Translations under genes and position numbers: made by a program
Notes under the pieces: model-generated
The model's input: only the letters and a program-made list of their open reading frames with translations
Database searches by the model: none
What the model was told of the DNA's origin: nothing
NCBI GenBank assembly: GCA_023265235.1
Contig: JAHFUF010000153.1
Coordinates: 1 to 9,152 of the forward strand
DNA: 9,152 bases
Reading direction: 5' to 3'
DNA from: Blastocatellia bacterium
GTDB taxonomy: Bacteria; Acidobacteriota; Blastocatellia; Chloracidobacteriales; JADJPF01
Shown here: in pieces, positions 1 to 5,325 of the stretch
How positions within the stretch are numbered: the stretch's first letter is position 1
Layout of the letters: every line of letters starts with the position of its first letter

Positions 1-30
1 CTTAATACCAAATACTAGTTCAGCTATTTT

Positions 31-759
31 TTATTTACGACAAGCACGAGAAATAAAATGTCGAAATAATGCTTGAGAAAGTTGATCTTTTTCCCATCCT
101 GCTTCAGGGTGCCACTGTACAGCTAAAATAAAATGCTCTGGTTTAGTGTTAATAATTGCTTCCACTAACCCATCAGCAGACCAAGCAATTGGTTCAAGAT
201 CTTGTCCTAAACTGTCTACTCCTTGATGATGATGGCTATTTACCCTAGCAGTATTGCCACCAGCTAAAATTGCCAGTAAACTTTCCTCTTTGATCTTTAT
301 ACTATGTGATGGACGAGCATAATTGCCCTCTTGTTGATGCTTAAGAACATCTTCTATTTGTGATTCTAGGTCTTGAAATAAAGTACCTCCGCGATAAACA
401 TTAAGTAGTTGCATACCATAACAGATTGCTAGTACAGGGATTTTGTTAGCCTCACAAGCCTGTAACATCAACAGATCTGTTTCATCTCGTTCATAGGAAA
501 CGGTTCCTAGTTTTACATGCGGGCCTTGTTCATACCTAAGAGGATCAACATCACTGTTACTACCAGAAAGCACTACTCCATCTAAGCATTTGACTACAGC
601 TTCAACATAATCTATTTCTGGAATGAGTGGTAAATAAAGCGGGGTCCCGCCAGTAGAATAAATTGCTTCACCATAGTAACGCCTTAAGTAAAACTGATCG
701 TCTTTTTCATTTAGTCGAGTAGTAACACCTATTAGAGGTTTTTGTATTTGATTTAACAT
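31..759 (-). CDS. PuuD-like gamma-glutamyl hydrolase (peptidase C26, class-I GATase fold)
   Basis: This 242-aa protein belongs to the glutamine-amidotransferase-like peptidase C26 family, whose best known member, PuuD, hydrolyses gamma-glutamyl-GABA to glutamate and GABA in putrescine breakdown; it should be cytoplasmic. The nucleophile elbow is AICYGMQLLN with Cys113, followed by the family-typical GGTLFQDL (124-131). The block VNSHHHQG (173-180) and the catalytic VQWHPE with His217 and Glu219 are all present. The length matches the family and the N-terminal PLIGVTTR is where the family starts, so the ATG at 757-759 is accepted. The Shine-Dalgarno is weak (GGAAA about 5-9 bases upstream). 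Most relatives have Arg after the nucleophile where this one has Tyr, as in GuaA-type amidotransferases. It lies 108 bp downstream of tsaC on the same strand. The family call is firm; the gamma-glutamyl substrate is not, and no other polyamine genes are visible. Confidence 0.9.
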   Translation of the reverse strand: MLNQIQKPLIGVTTRLNEKDDQFYLRRYYGEAIYSTGGTPLYLPLIPEIDYVEAVVKCLDGVVLSGSNSDVDPLRYEQGPHVKLGTVSYERDETDLLMLQACEANKIPVLAICYGMQLLNVYRGGTLFQDLESQIEDVLKHQQEGNYARPSHSIKIKEESLLAILAGGNTARVNSHHHQGVDSLGQDLEPIAWSADGLVEAIINTKPEHFILAVQWHPEAGWEKDQLSQALFRHFISRACRK

Positions 760-824
760 ATTGTTTCCAAAGGAAAATTTAGTGTTTAAGATTAATCTAG
801 TTTAATTTGTTCAGACAGAGTTAA

Positions 825-845
825 GCTTAAATCTAGATCTTAAGC
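825..845. repeat. Inverted repeat GCTTAA-N9-TTAAGC over the candidate -10 box
   Basis: GCTTAA (825-830) and TTAAGC (840-845) are exact inverted copies. The spacer contains the small palindrome ATCTAGAT (831-838), and TTAAGCTTAA (821-830) is itself a perfect 10-bp palindrome overlapping the left arm. It could be an operator or simply a weak AT-rich hairpin at the end of tsaC; it lacks a U-tract, so it is not a convincing terminator. Confidence 0.35.
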
Positions 846-853
846 GATGTCAA
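826..853 (-). promoter_or_regulatory. Candidate sigma-70-type promoter for the PuuD-like gene
   Basis: Reading the minus strand there is a perfect TTGACA (848-853), a 16-bp spacer and TTTAAG (826-831, 4 of 6 matches to TATAAT). Transcription would begin near 819, giving a leader of about 60 nt before the start at 759. The element lies in the 108-bp gap after tsaC, so the hydrolase can be expressed independently of tsaC. An inverted repeat (825-845) covers the -10 box and part of the spacer. Confidence 0.4.
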
Positions 854-867
854 AATAAAGTGGAAAA

Positions 868-1503
868 TTAAGCCAGATTTCCCAATAAAGTGACTAGACT
901 AATTCGGCTAATTCGACCTTCACGCACCAAAGTAGGAGGATCAGAAGTTAAATCTACCACACTAGAAGCTTCTCCCCCGGAGCTTTTACCACCATCTAAA
1001 ATATAATCTAGGCCATCAAATTGCGCTTTTACCTCAAAAGGTGTTTGAGTGTTTGCTTTTCCTGATAAATTAGCACTAGTAGCAGTAATAACCCCTCCAA
1101 TAGCTTTAGCAAGTTCTTGTGCTACTATGCAGTCAGGATATCGGACTCCAACAGTTTTTTCTGGAGAAATTAAATTTCTTGGCAGTAGATCATTAGCAGG
1201 CAATACTATAGTTAGTGGGCCTGGCCAAAATTTTTTTATTAAAGTATGAAAATAGTCTTGTTGTTTTTTGCTTAACTTGTCTAAAACAACACATTTATCT
1301 AGCATTTTTAATGAAGAGATAAGTAAGAGTATGGCTTTATAAGAAGGGCGATTTTTGAGATGATAAATTTTTTCTACCGAATTAGCATTGAATGGATCGC
1401 AACCTAGGCCATAGAATGTATCCGTTGGAAAAGCAACCACCCCGCCATTTTTGATAATTTGAGAAGCTTGGTCAATTTGTAATGCCAGTGAAATATTATT
1501 CAT
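868..1503 (-). CDS. tsaC: L-threonylcarbamoyladenylate synthase (TsaC/YrdC/Sua5 family)
   Basis: This enzyme makes L-threonylcarbamoyl-AMP from threonine, bicarbonate and ATP, the first step of t6A37 formation on ANN-decoding tRNAs; the TsaB/TsaD/TsaE partners are not in this window. The 211 residues cover the whole YrdC domain and nothing else, i.e. the short TsaC form without the Sua5 C-terminal domain. Family landmarks in order are PTDTFYGLGC (26-35), the basic triad Lys50, Arg52 and Lys56 in LKNRPSYK, FWPGPLT (92-98), GVRYPD (119-124), TSANLSG (142-148), SSVVDL (180-185) and VREG (193-196). The ATG at 1501-1503 places the domain correctly. No Shine-Dalgarno precedes it, and the divergent methyltransferase starts 1-7 bp away, so leaderless translation is likely. 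Function is confident from the motifs. Confidence 0.95.
   Translation of the reverse strand: MNNISLALQIDQASQIIKNGGVVAFPTDTFYGLGCDPFNANSVEKIYHLKNRPSYKAILLLISSLKMLDKCVVLDKLSKKQQDYFHTLIKKFWPGPLTIVLPANDLLPRNLISPEKTVGVRYPDCIVAQELAKAIGGVITATSANLSGKANTQTPFEVKAQFDGLDYILDGGKSSGGEASSVVDLTSDPPTLVREGRISRISLVTLLGNLA
1494..1499 (+). promoter_or_regulatory. Candidate -10 box for the divergent RNA methyltransferase gene
   Basis: TATTAT (5 of 6 matches to TATAAT) lies within the first codons of tsaC. A start site 6-7 bases downstream falls at about 1505-1506, on or next to the GTG (1505) or just before the ATG (1511) of the methyltransferase. No good -35 is seen at normal spacing (TTGGTC at 1468-1473 would need a 20-bp spacer), so the assignment is tentative. 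Confidence 0.3.
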
Positions 1504-1504
1504 A

Positions 1505-2317
1505 GTGTTTATGTTAATAGATAAAATTACTAGCCGTCAAAACCCTTTAATTAAACGATTTCGCGACGTTCGTCAAGGTCATGAGCGTCACTTAATTTTA
1601 ATTGAAGGAGTACGCCTAATTGAGGAAGCAGTAAATGCCCAACTTCATTTTGAAGTAATTGCTTATACTGATCGCCTACACACCACAGAAAGAGGACAAA
1701 AGCTTTATAAACAACTCTTAAACCTTTCCTGTAGAGGCGCCTTAGTAACAGAATCCATTATGACAGCGATGTCTGATGTAAGTACCCCTCAAGGAGTGGC
1801 TGCAATAGCGCATCTCCCTTATGCTAGCCTAGATGATGCTGTAAGTAAGCCATTGCCTTTAGTAGTAATTGCACATCAATTACAAGATCCTGGCAATATT
1901 GGCACAATTATTCGCACGGCTGAAGCTGTAGGAGCAGATAGTTTAATAACTACACTTGGAACAGTAAACCCATTTAACTTAAAAGCGTTACGATCAGCTA
2001 TGGGAGCTTCTTTTCGTCTTCCAATAATCCTAAATATCAAAACACCGCAAGTAATTGAGTTTTGTCAAAAGTCAGGACTACAAATAATTACTGCTAGTAC
2101 AAAAGGAAGTAAAGAATACACATCTTTTAACTGGAAATTGCCTACAGCATTAATACTTGGCTCAGAGGCTGATGGAATAGATATTTTTATACAAAAGCTA
2201 GCAAAAGAAAATGTTTCTATACCAATGGCTAAGAGTGTAGAGTCCTTAAATGTAGCAACAGCTACTGCTATTTTACTTTATGAAGCAGCTAGACAAAGAC
2301 AATTTCAGTTCTCCTAA
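1505..2317 (+). CDS. TrmH/SpoU-family RNA 2'-O-methyltransferase
   Basis: This is an S-adenosylmethionine-dependent ribose methyltransferase of the SPOUT (trefoil-knot) superfamily that modifies rRNA or tRNA in the cytoplasm. The 270 residues comprise an N-terminal SpoU substrate-binding domain (ITSRQNPLIKRFRDV at 8-22, LIEGVRLIEEA at 32-42, TPQGVAA at 94-100) and a C-terminal knot. The knot carries motif 1 QDPGNIGTIIRTAEAVGAD (127-145, with Asn131 and Arg137), motif 2 LILGSEADGI (216-225, Glu221) and motif 3 IPMAKSVESLNVATATAI (239-256, Ser247, Asn249). The layout resembles RlmB and the two-domain TsnR-like enzymes; the exact nucleotide target cannot be told. The start may be GTG 1505 or, more likely, ATG 1511; neither has a Shine-Dalgarno, and no in-frame alternative fits before the conserved ITSRQNP block. 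No clear terminator follows. Confidence 0.93.
   Translation: MFMLIDKITSRQNPLIKRFRDVRQGHERHLILIEGVRLIEEAVNAQLHFEVIAYTDRLHTTERGQKLYKQLLNLSCRGALVTESIMTAMSDVSTPQGVAAIAHLPYASLDDAVSKPLPLVVIAHQLQDPGNIGTIIRTAEAVGADSLITTLGTVNPFNLKALRSAMGASFRLPIILNIKTPQVIEFCQKSGLQIITASTKGSKEYTSFNWKLPTALILGSEADGIDIFIQKLAKENVSIPMAKSVESLNVATATAILLYEAARQRQFQFS
1511..1540 (-). promoter_or_regulatory. Candidate leaderless promoter of tsaC
   Basis: On the minus strand TTGACG (1535-1540, 5 of 6 matches to TTGACA) is followed after 18 bp by TAACAT (1511-1516, 4 of 6 matches). Seven bases then separate the -10 box from the tsaC ATG, so transcription should begin at or beside the start codon, giving an mRNA without a leader. The promoter lies wholly inside the coding region of the divergent methyltransferase, and the -10 box covers that gene's ATG at 1511. 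Confidence 0.45.
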
Positions 2318-2370
2318 GCTAAAAAAGAGTCCAAAAATTTTAACAAAAAGACAATAAACAAAGGTCGCAT

Positions 2371-2472
2371 TGACAGTAAGAAACTTGCGTGCAATACTAA
2401 TTTTGCTACAGCAAGTGACAATTTTTTAGACAAACAATCAATCAAAATAGTGGTTTGTTTTCTATACTGTCA
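2371..2472. repeat. Inverted repeat pair TGACAGTA / TACTGTCA, 102 bp end to end
   Basis: TGACAGTA (2371-2378) and TACTGTCA (2465-2472) are exact inverted copies. Similarity continues inwards: the left end reads TGACAGTA-AGAAA-C and the reverse complement of the right end reads TGACAGTATAGAAAAC, the same apart from two single-base gaps. This could be the terminal inverted repeat of a short MITE-like element, or an RNA pairing that competes with the 2413-2475 hairpin. No target-site duplication is evident in the flanks. Confidence 0.4.
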
Positions 2473-2585
2473 CTTAAGATGGTTTTTAACCATCTGTTTC
2501 GATCACTACCCAAATGTGCCAGTTAACAGCTTCTTTGCTTCCCCCAAGCTTGATTCTAGTTGCTGGCACCCGTTTTTGGTTGATA
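2376..2585 (-). ncRNA. Candidate structured small RNA, about 210 nt
   Basis: Read on the minus strand, the segment starts where a TATAAT promoter predicts and folds into successive hairpins. The first spans 2502-2584, with outer ATCA/TGAT and ACC-AAA/TTT-GGT pairings, a perfect 7-bp GTGCCAG/CTGGCAC stem (2516-2522 with 2563-2569) and an inner AGCTT/AAGCT stem. The second is a perfect 8-bp stem with a 3-base loop (2477-2484 with 2488-2495). The third spans 2413-2475 (8-bp AAGTGACA/TGTCACTT, then TAGA-AAACAA paired with TTGTTT-TCTA around one bulged C). It ends in a terminator-like hairpin (2383-2416) followed by UUUCUU. It matches no RNA family I recognise: it is not a tRNA, tmRNA, SRP RNA or RNase P RNA, and I see no 6S-like single rod. 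Existence and strand are inferred from structure and promoter only. Confidence 0.45.
2383..2416 (-). terminator. Candidate terminator / attenuator hairpin of the minus-strand RNA
   Basis: On the minus strand ACUUGC pairs with GCAAGU (6 bp) and, inside it, GCAA pairs with UUGC (4 bp) with an 8-base loop. UUUCUU begins at the last base of the stem (2383 to 2378). Bases 2413-2416 are also needed for the AAGUGACA/UGUCACUU stem of the preceding hairpin, so the two structures exclude each other. The U-tract is short, so efficiency is uncertain. Confidence 0.35.
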
Positions 2586-2591
2586 CTTGAT

Positions 2592-2622
2592 ATTATAGGC
2601 AATTGTAGTTACTAATTTTCAA
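2592..2622 (-). promoter_or_regulatory. Candidate promoter reading left into the structured region
   Basis: On the minus strand there is TTGAAA (2617-2622, 5 of 6 matches to TTGACA), a somewhat long 19-bp spacer and a perfect TATAAT (2592-2597). The predicted start is near 2585, one base outside the base of the first hairpin (2502-2584). No protein-coding frame follows on this strand before the back of the methyltransferase gene, so the product would be noncoding. Confidence 0.45.
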
Positions 2623-2729
2623 AACACTATTGTTTGTATTATTTTGTATTTACATAAAGCTATACAGACCTCCTATTAGCTAAAATTTTTAGAATATAGT
2701 ATTTAATAATTAAAGTATTTTCTCAAAAA

Positions 2730-2738
2730 TGCTAAAAT
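2730..2738 (+). promoter_or_regulatory. Candidate extended -10 promoter of the zinc-ribbon/FGE-fold gene
   Basis: TGCTAAAAT matches the extended -10 form TGnTATAAT with one mismatch in the hexamer. The -35 position at 17-bp spacing (TTAAAG, 2710-2715) is poor, as expected for an extended -10 promoter. Transcription from about 2745 would give a leader of roughly 148 nt. In such AT-rich DNA chance matches are common, so support is moderate. Confidence 0.35.
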
Positions 2739-2749
2739 GTTTCTTTCTG

Positions 2750-2867
2750 ATCTAAATTTTAATTATATTTAGATAGGTAACTGTAACCTAGTTTCTTCCT
2801 AAAAAAATAAGAAACTTTATCATAAAAATTTTCGGCCTCAAGAATCCAAAACTAAAATTTTTTTAGG
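2750..2867 (+). promoter_or_regulatory. Structured 5' leader with consecutive hairpins and a competing long-range pairing
   Basis: Three hairpins follow each other with shared boundary bases: ATCTAAAT/ATTTAGAT (2750-2757 with 2767-2774), TAGGT/ACCTA (2774-2778 with 2786-2790) and AGTTTCTT/AAGAAACT (2790-2797 with 2809-2816). The 11-base loop of the third (2798-2808, CCTAAAAAAAT) is exactly complementary to 2857-2867, ending 13 bases before the Shine-Dalgarno of the next gene. Bases 2852-2866 can alternatively fold on themselves (CTAAAA-ttt-TTTTAG). It has the look of a translational switch, but it fits no riboswitch class I know. Confidence 0.4.
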
Positions 2868-2880
2868 GAAAATCTAAGCT

Positions 2881-2884
2881 GGAG
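2881..2884 (+). promoter_or_regulatory. Ribosome-binding site GGAG
   Basis: GGAG stands 8 bases before the ATG at 2893. It fixes that start, which is also the only one that keeps the N-terminal zinc ribbon. Confidence 0.7.
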
Positions 2885-2892
2885 CAACAATT

Positions 2893-5325
2893 ATGTATTG
2901 TCCGTTTTGTGGAACTGATAACGCAACAGATCAAAAATATTGCCGCAATTGTGGGGCATCTTTGCCTACAACAACAGCAAATAAGCCTCCTACTAAAACA
3001 CATAGTTCGGTTCCTAGTAGTTCAAACCCTCGCCCTTCTGGGCCGTTTGTACCTCCTGCTCCTCCCAGCTTACCTAAACGTGGTAAACCCTTAGAACCCA
3101 CTAATAAGCCTAGTCTTGAAGAGGCAGAAGATCCTGGGGCTACCAACTTATCCTATAAATTACCTGGTTTTGAACCTAAGCCTAGCACCCAAACTCAATC
3201 TTCTAATGATATAGTAGAAAATTTCTATGAAACACAAGCTATGGCTAATATCTTAATGTTATCAAATGCAAGCAAAGCAACTAAACCTGCTCCTAACACT
3301 GATCTACGAACTGTAGAAATGGGTTCTTTAAGTAATCCATCTGATGAAGACTTAAAAAGTACAAACGTTGGTATGCCTGTAGCTACTTTTACTAGCGAGA
3401 GTGCTGGTAGAGCTAACACCACAAGTAAATCAGAAGAATATTTTCCTACAGTACTAACACAACCGAAACCTCCTGAATCACCCGAAGAACAATTACAGTT
3501 GTTAAAAGAATTAATGGAAGCTGGAGAAGAGTCTTGGAAAGTGCCACCACCAGCACCACCACCACCTGTTTCAATATCATCAGATCAAACTCTAACTATG
3601 GCAGCAGTGTCAAAGCCTAGTGAGGCCAATAGTAATTCTGACAAGTCCCCTGTTGTTTCTGAGTCATCTAATAAAGCATTCGATCAAACCTTAAATTCAA
3701 TCCCAGCTTTTTCTTTGCAAAAAAGTGATCAACCCCCTCTCTCTCCACCAAAGGCAGAAGATATTCCATTTGACCCTATTCCTCAAACTTTAACCATGAA
3801 AGCAGTCCCAAAAAACAACAAAGCTAAAGGAGAGGATTTTTCTTATCCAAATTTAGAAGGCCCTATTACTTCTGAAGAAATTATGCCTGAGACTGTACAA
3901 ATGCAAAGACCTGCTTTTGAGAGTGATGACATTGCCTCTGCATTAAACACTTGGTCTTCAGATGTAACTAACCCTTGGGGAACGCCTACACCATCACTAT
4001 CTACGCCACAAACCCTTGATGCAAAAACAGATACTTTAACTAATAAAGCATTTTCTGCCCCTCAACAAGAAAAAGGTAAATCTAAAAAAGATGCTTTCAA
4101 AACAATTTCTGTCGGCCCGCGTTCCCAAAAACCTGGTCAAGCACAAAAAGATTTACCAACCAATCCTCTCTCCTCTGTTTCTAGTTCTTTTTTAGATGAT
4201 ATGGATCCTAATAAAACAGCTATTTCAACAGCTTATGTAGACTTTGCACAAGAAAAATCTTTACCAAACACAGCCCCTATAGCTATTTCAAATAATCCAT
4301 CAGTAGAGTTGTCGACTCCAACAATATTCAATGCTCCTACAGAGCATCAAATGATTGCACCTAGCATTCCTACCCTAATAGATTCAACCCCTACACAGAT
4401 AGAAACTTCAAGAGAGACTTCAAGAGAAACTCTTAAAATAAATAATAGACCGTCTCTAAAAGTACCTTTCTTAATAAGCATAATTGTGATTTTAATAGCC
4501 TCTATTATTTTTATTGCTTGGAAGTTGGTTGAAAATATTTCTACAGTACCTCAAACAAGTAATGTTACCCCTCAAATAGAGCCTAGCCCTATTGCAACCT
4601 CAGAAACAGCTACAACGCCTGAACCCATAGCGGTTTCTGCTCCTGAAAACATGGTTCTTATACCTGGAGGTGAATATAACATTGGTAGTAATGAGCTTGG
4701 GCCAAAGGAAGACACATTCTCATCACCACAACACTTGGTAACTGTAGCTGCTTTTTATATGGATATTTATGAGGTTACAAACAAAGAATATAGTGATTTT
4801 GCGCAAGCCACAGGACATATTCCACCTAAAGAATGGCAAAACGGACAATATTCTGGTAAACCCCAAGAGCCTGTAACTGATGTAAGTTGGGAAGATGCTC
4901 AAGCTTATGCTAAGTGGGCTAACAAGCGGTTGCCAACAGAAGAAGAATGGGAAATCGCAGCTTCTGGGCCAGAACATTTCCTTTATCCTTGGGGAAACGC
5001 TCCTGACACTACACATGCTAATTCTAAAGAGTTTAAAGCCAAGTCTGTTCGTACTGTTGTTGGTTCAATTAAAACAAGTAAAAGCCCATTTGGGCTTTAT
5101 GATATGAGTGGAAATGTTTGGGAATGGACATCTTCACCAGCAAAATCTTATCCAAACTCAACAGATCCTAAAATCACAGATCCAAAACACCAAAGGGTTT
5201 TCCGTGGAGGTTCATTCCAAGACACAATAGAATATTGTGTTACTACTTTTCGTGGTTATGACTCTATTAAGCGTACTTCTCCAATATTAGGGTTTCGTTG
5301 TGCTAAGGACGCACCACAAAACTAG
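2893..5325 (+). CDS. Zinc ribbon - disordered linker - TM helix - FGE-sulfatase-fold membrane protein
   Basis: This 810-aa protein has four parts. Residues 1-24 form a zinc ribbon (CPFC at 3-6, CRNC at 17-20). Residues 25-520 are a low-complexity Pro/Ser/Thr/Lys linker with a polyproline run (218-225) and repeated T-[LV]-x-M motifs at Thr140, Thr233, Thr299 and Thr334. Residues 524-543 are a single transmembrane helix. Residues 585-806 are an FGE-sulfatase (C-type-lectin-like) domain with MVLIPGGEYNIGS, YEVTNKEY, VTDVSWEDAQAYAKWANKRL, PTEEEWEIAA, YPWGN, FGLYDMSGNVWEWTSS, RVFRGGSF and LGFRCAKD. Basic residues before the helix suggest an N-terminus inside the cell and the FGE domain outside. 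Real formylglycine-generating enzymes bind copper with two cysteines after GGS; here the first is Asp777 and only Cys782 remains, so a catalytic FGE role is unlikely and a ligand-binding or structural role more likely. The gene stands alone, with its own leader and a hairpin after the stop. Confidence 0.85.
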   Translation: MYCPFCGTDNATDQKYCRNCGASLPTTTANKPPTKTHSSVPSSSNPRPSGPFVPPAPPSLPKRGKPLEPTNKPSLEEAEDPGATNLSYKLPGFEPKPSTQTQSSNDIVENFYETQAMANILMLSNASKATKPAPNTDLRTVEMGSLSNPSDEDLKSTNVGMPVATFTSESAGRANTTSKSEEYFPTVLTQPKPPESPEEQLQLLKELMEAGEESWKVPPPAPPPPVSISSDQTLTMAAVSKPSEANSNSDKSPVVSESSNKAFDQTLNSIPAFSLQKSDQPPLSPPKAEDIPFDPIPQTLTMKAVPKNNKAKGEDFSYPNLEGPITSEEIMPETVQMQRPAFESDDIASALNTWSSDVTNPWGTPTPSLSTPQTLDAKTDTLTNKAFSAPQQEKGKSKKDAFKTISVGPRSQKPGQAQKDLPTNPLSSVSSSFLDDMDPNKTAISTAYVDFAQEKSLPNTAPIAISNNPSVELSTPTIFNAPTEHQMIAPSIPTLIDSTPTQIETSRETSRETLKINNRPSLKVPFLISIIVILIASIIFIAWKLVENISTVPQTSNVTPQIEPSPIATSETATTPEPIAVSAPENMVLIPGGEYNIGSNELGPKEDTFSSPQHLVTVAAFYMDIYEVTNKEYSDFAQATGHIPPKEWQNGQYSGKPQEPVTDVSWEDAQAYAKWANKRLPTEEEWEIAASGPEHFLYPWGNAPDTTHANSKEFKAKSVRTVVGSIKTSKSPFGLYDMSGNVWEWTSSPAKSYPNSTDPKITDPKHQRVFRGGSFQDTIEYCVTTFRGYDSIKRTSPILGFRCAKDAPQN
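4402..4432 (+). repeat. In-frame 12-bp tandem repeat (about 2.5 copies)
   Basis: The unit GAAACTTCAAGA (4402-4413) is followed by GAGACTTCAAGA (4414-4425) and a partial GAAACTC. It encodes ETSR-ETSR-ETL just ahead of the transmembrane helix of the FGE-fold protein, adding basic and Thr/Ser residues to the juxtamembrane segment. It is a probable slippage product. Confidence 0.7.

Larger units (their letters stand above)
2318..2892. other. 575-bp gene-free, hairpin-rich intergenic region
   Basis: No coding sequence is supported here: every open frame is short and lacks a ribosome-binding site. The left half (about 2371-2585) is a chain of abutting inverted repeats with a minus-strand promoter at its right end, listed as a candidate ncRNA. 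The middle (2598-2729) is AT-rich without clear structure, apart from two TTGTATT copies near 2634-2649 and the palindrome CTAAAATTTTTAG (2680-2692). The right part (2730-2892) holds a candidate extended -10 promoter and a structured leader for the downstream gene. No obvious U-tract terminator for the upstream methyltransferase was found. Confidence 0.6.

Noticed and set aside
1049..1249. 66-codon plus-strand open frame inside tsaC
   Set aside because: It is antisense to a well conserved YrdC domain, has no ribosome-binding site and shows no domain-like sequence.
2479..2526. Mini-ORF of 15 codons inside the structured intergenic region
   Set aside because: It has no Shine-Dalgarno, its start lies within the 8-bp hairpin stem, and the structure explains the sequence better.
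2470..2585. tRNA, 6S RNA or other standard RNA gene
   Set aside because: TTCGATC at 2498-2504 recalls a T-loop, but the flanking 5-bp stem does not pair and no acceptor or anticodon arms are present. The hairpin chain also lacks the single-rod, central-bubble layout of 6S RNA.
2737..2772. Possible upstream leader peptide (ATG at 2737, 11 codons)
   Set aside because: The ATG overlaps the proposed -10 box and lies before the expected transcription start; there is no ribosome-binding site.
2931..3146. Minus-strand open frame (71 codons) opposite the zinc-ribbon/FGE gene
   Set aside because: It is antisense to the biased Pro/Ser codons of the linker, with Gly/Leu-rich low-complexity translation and no ribosome-binding site.
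4723..5016. 97-codon minus-strand open frame opposite the FGE-fold domain
   Set aside because: The plus strand encodes clear FGE motifs throughout this stretch; the antisense frame has no recognisable feature.
4645..5310. Catalytic formylglycine-generating enzyme
   Set aside because: The fold motifs are present but the first copper-ligand cysteine is Asp777, and no sulfatase gene is in the window.
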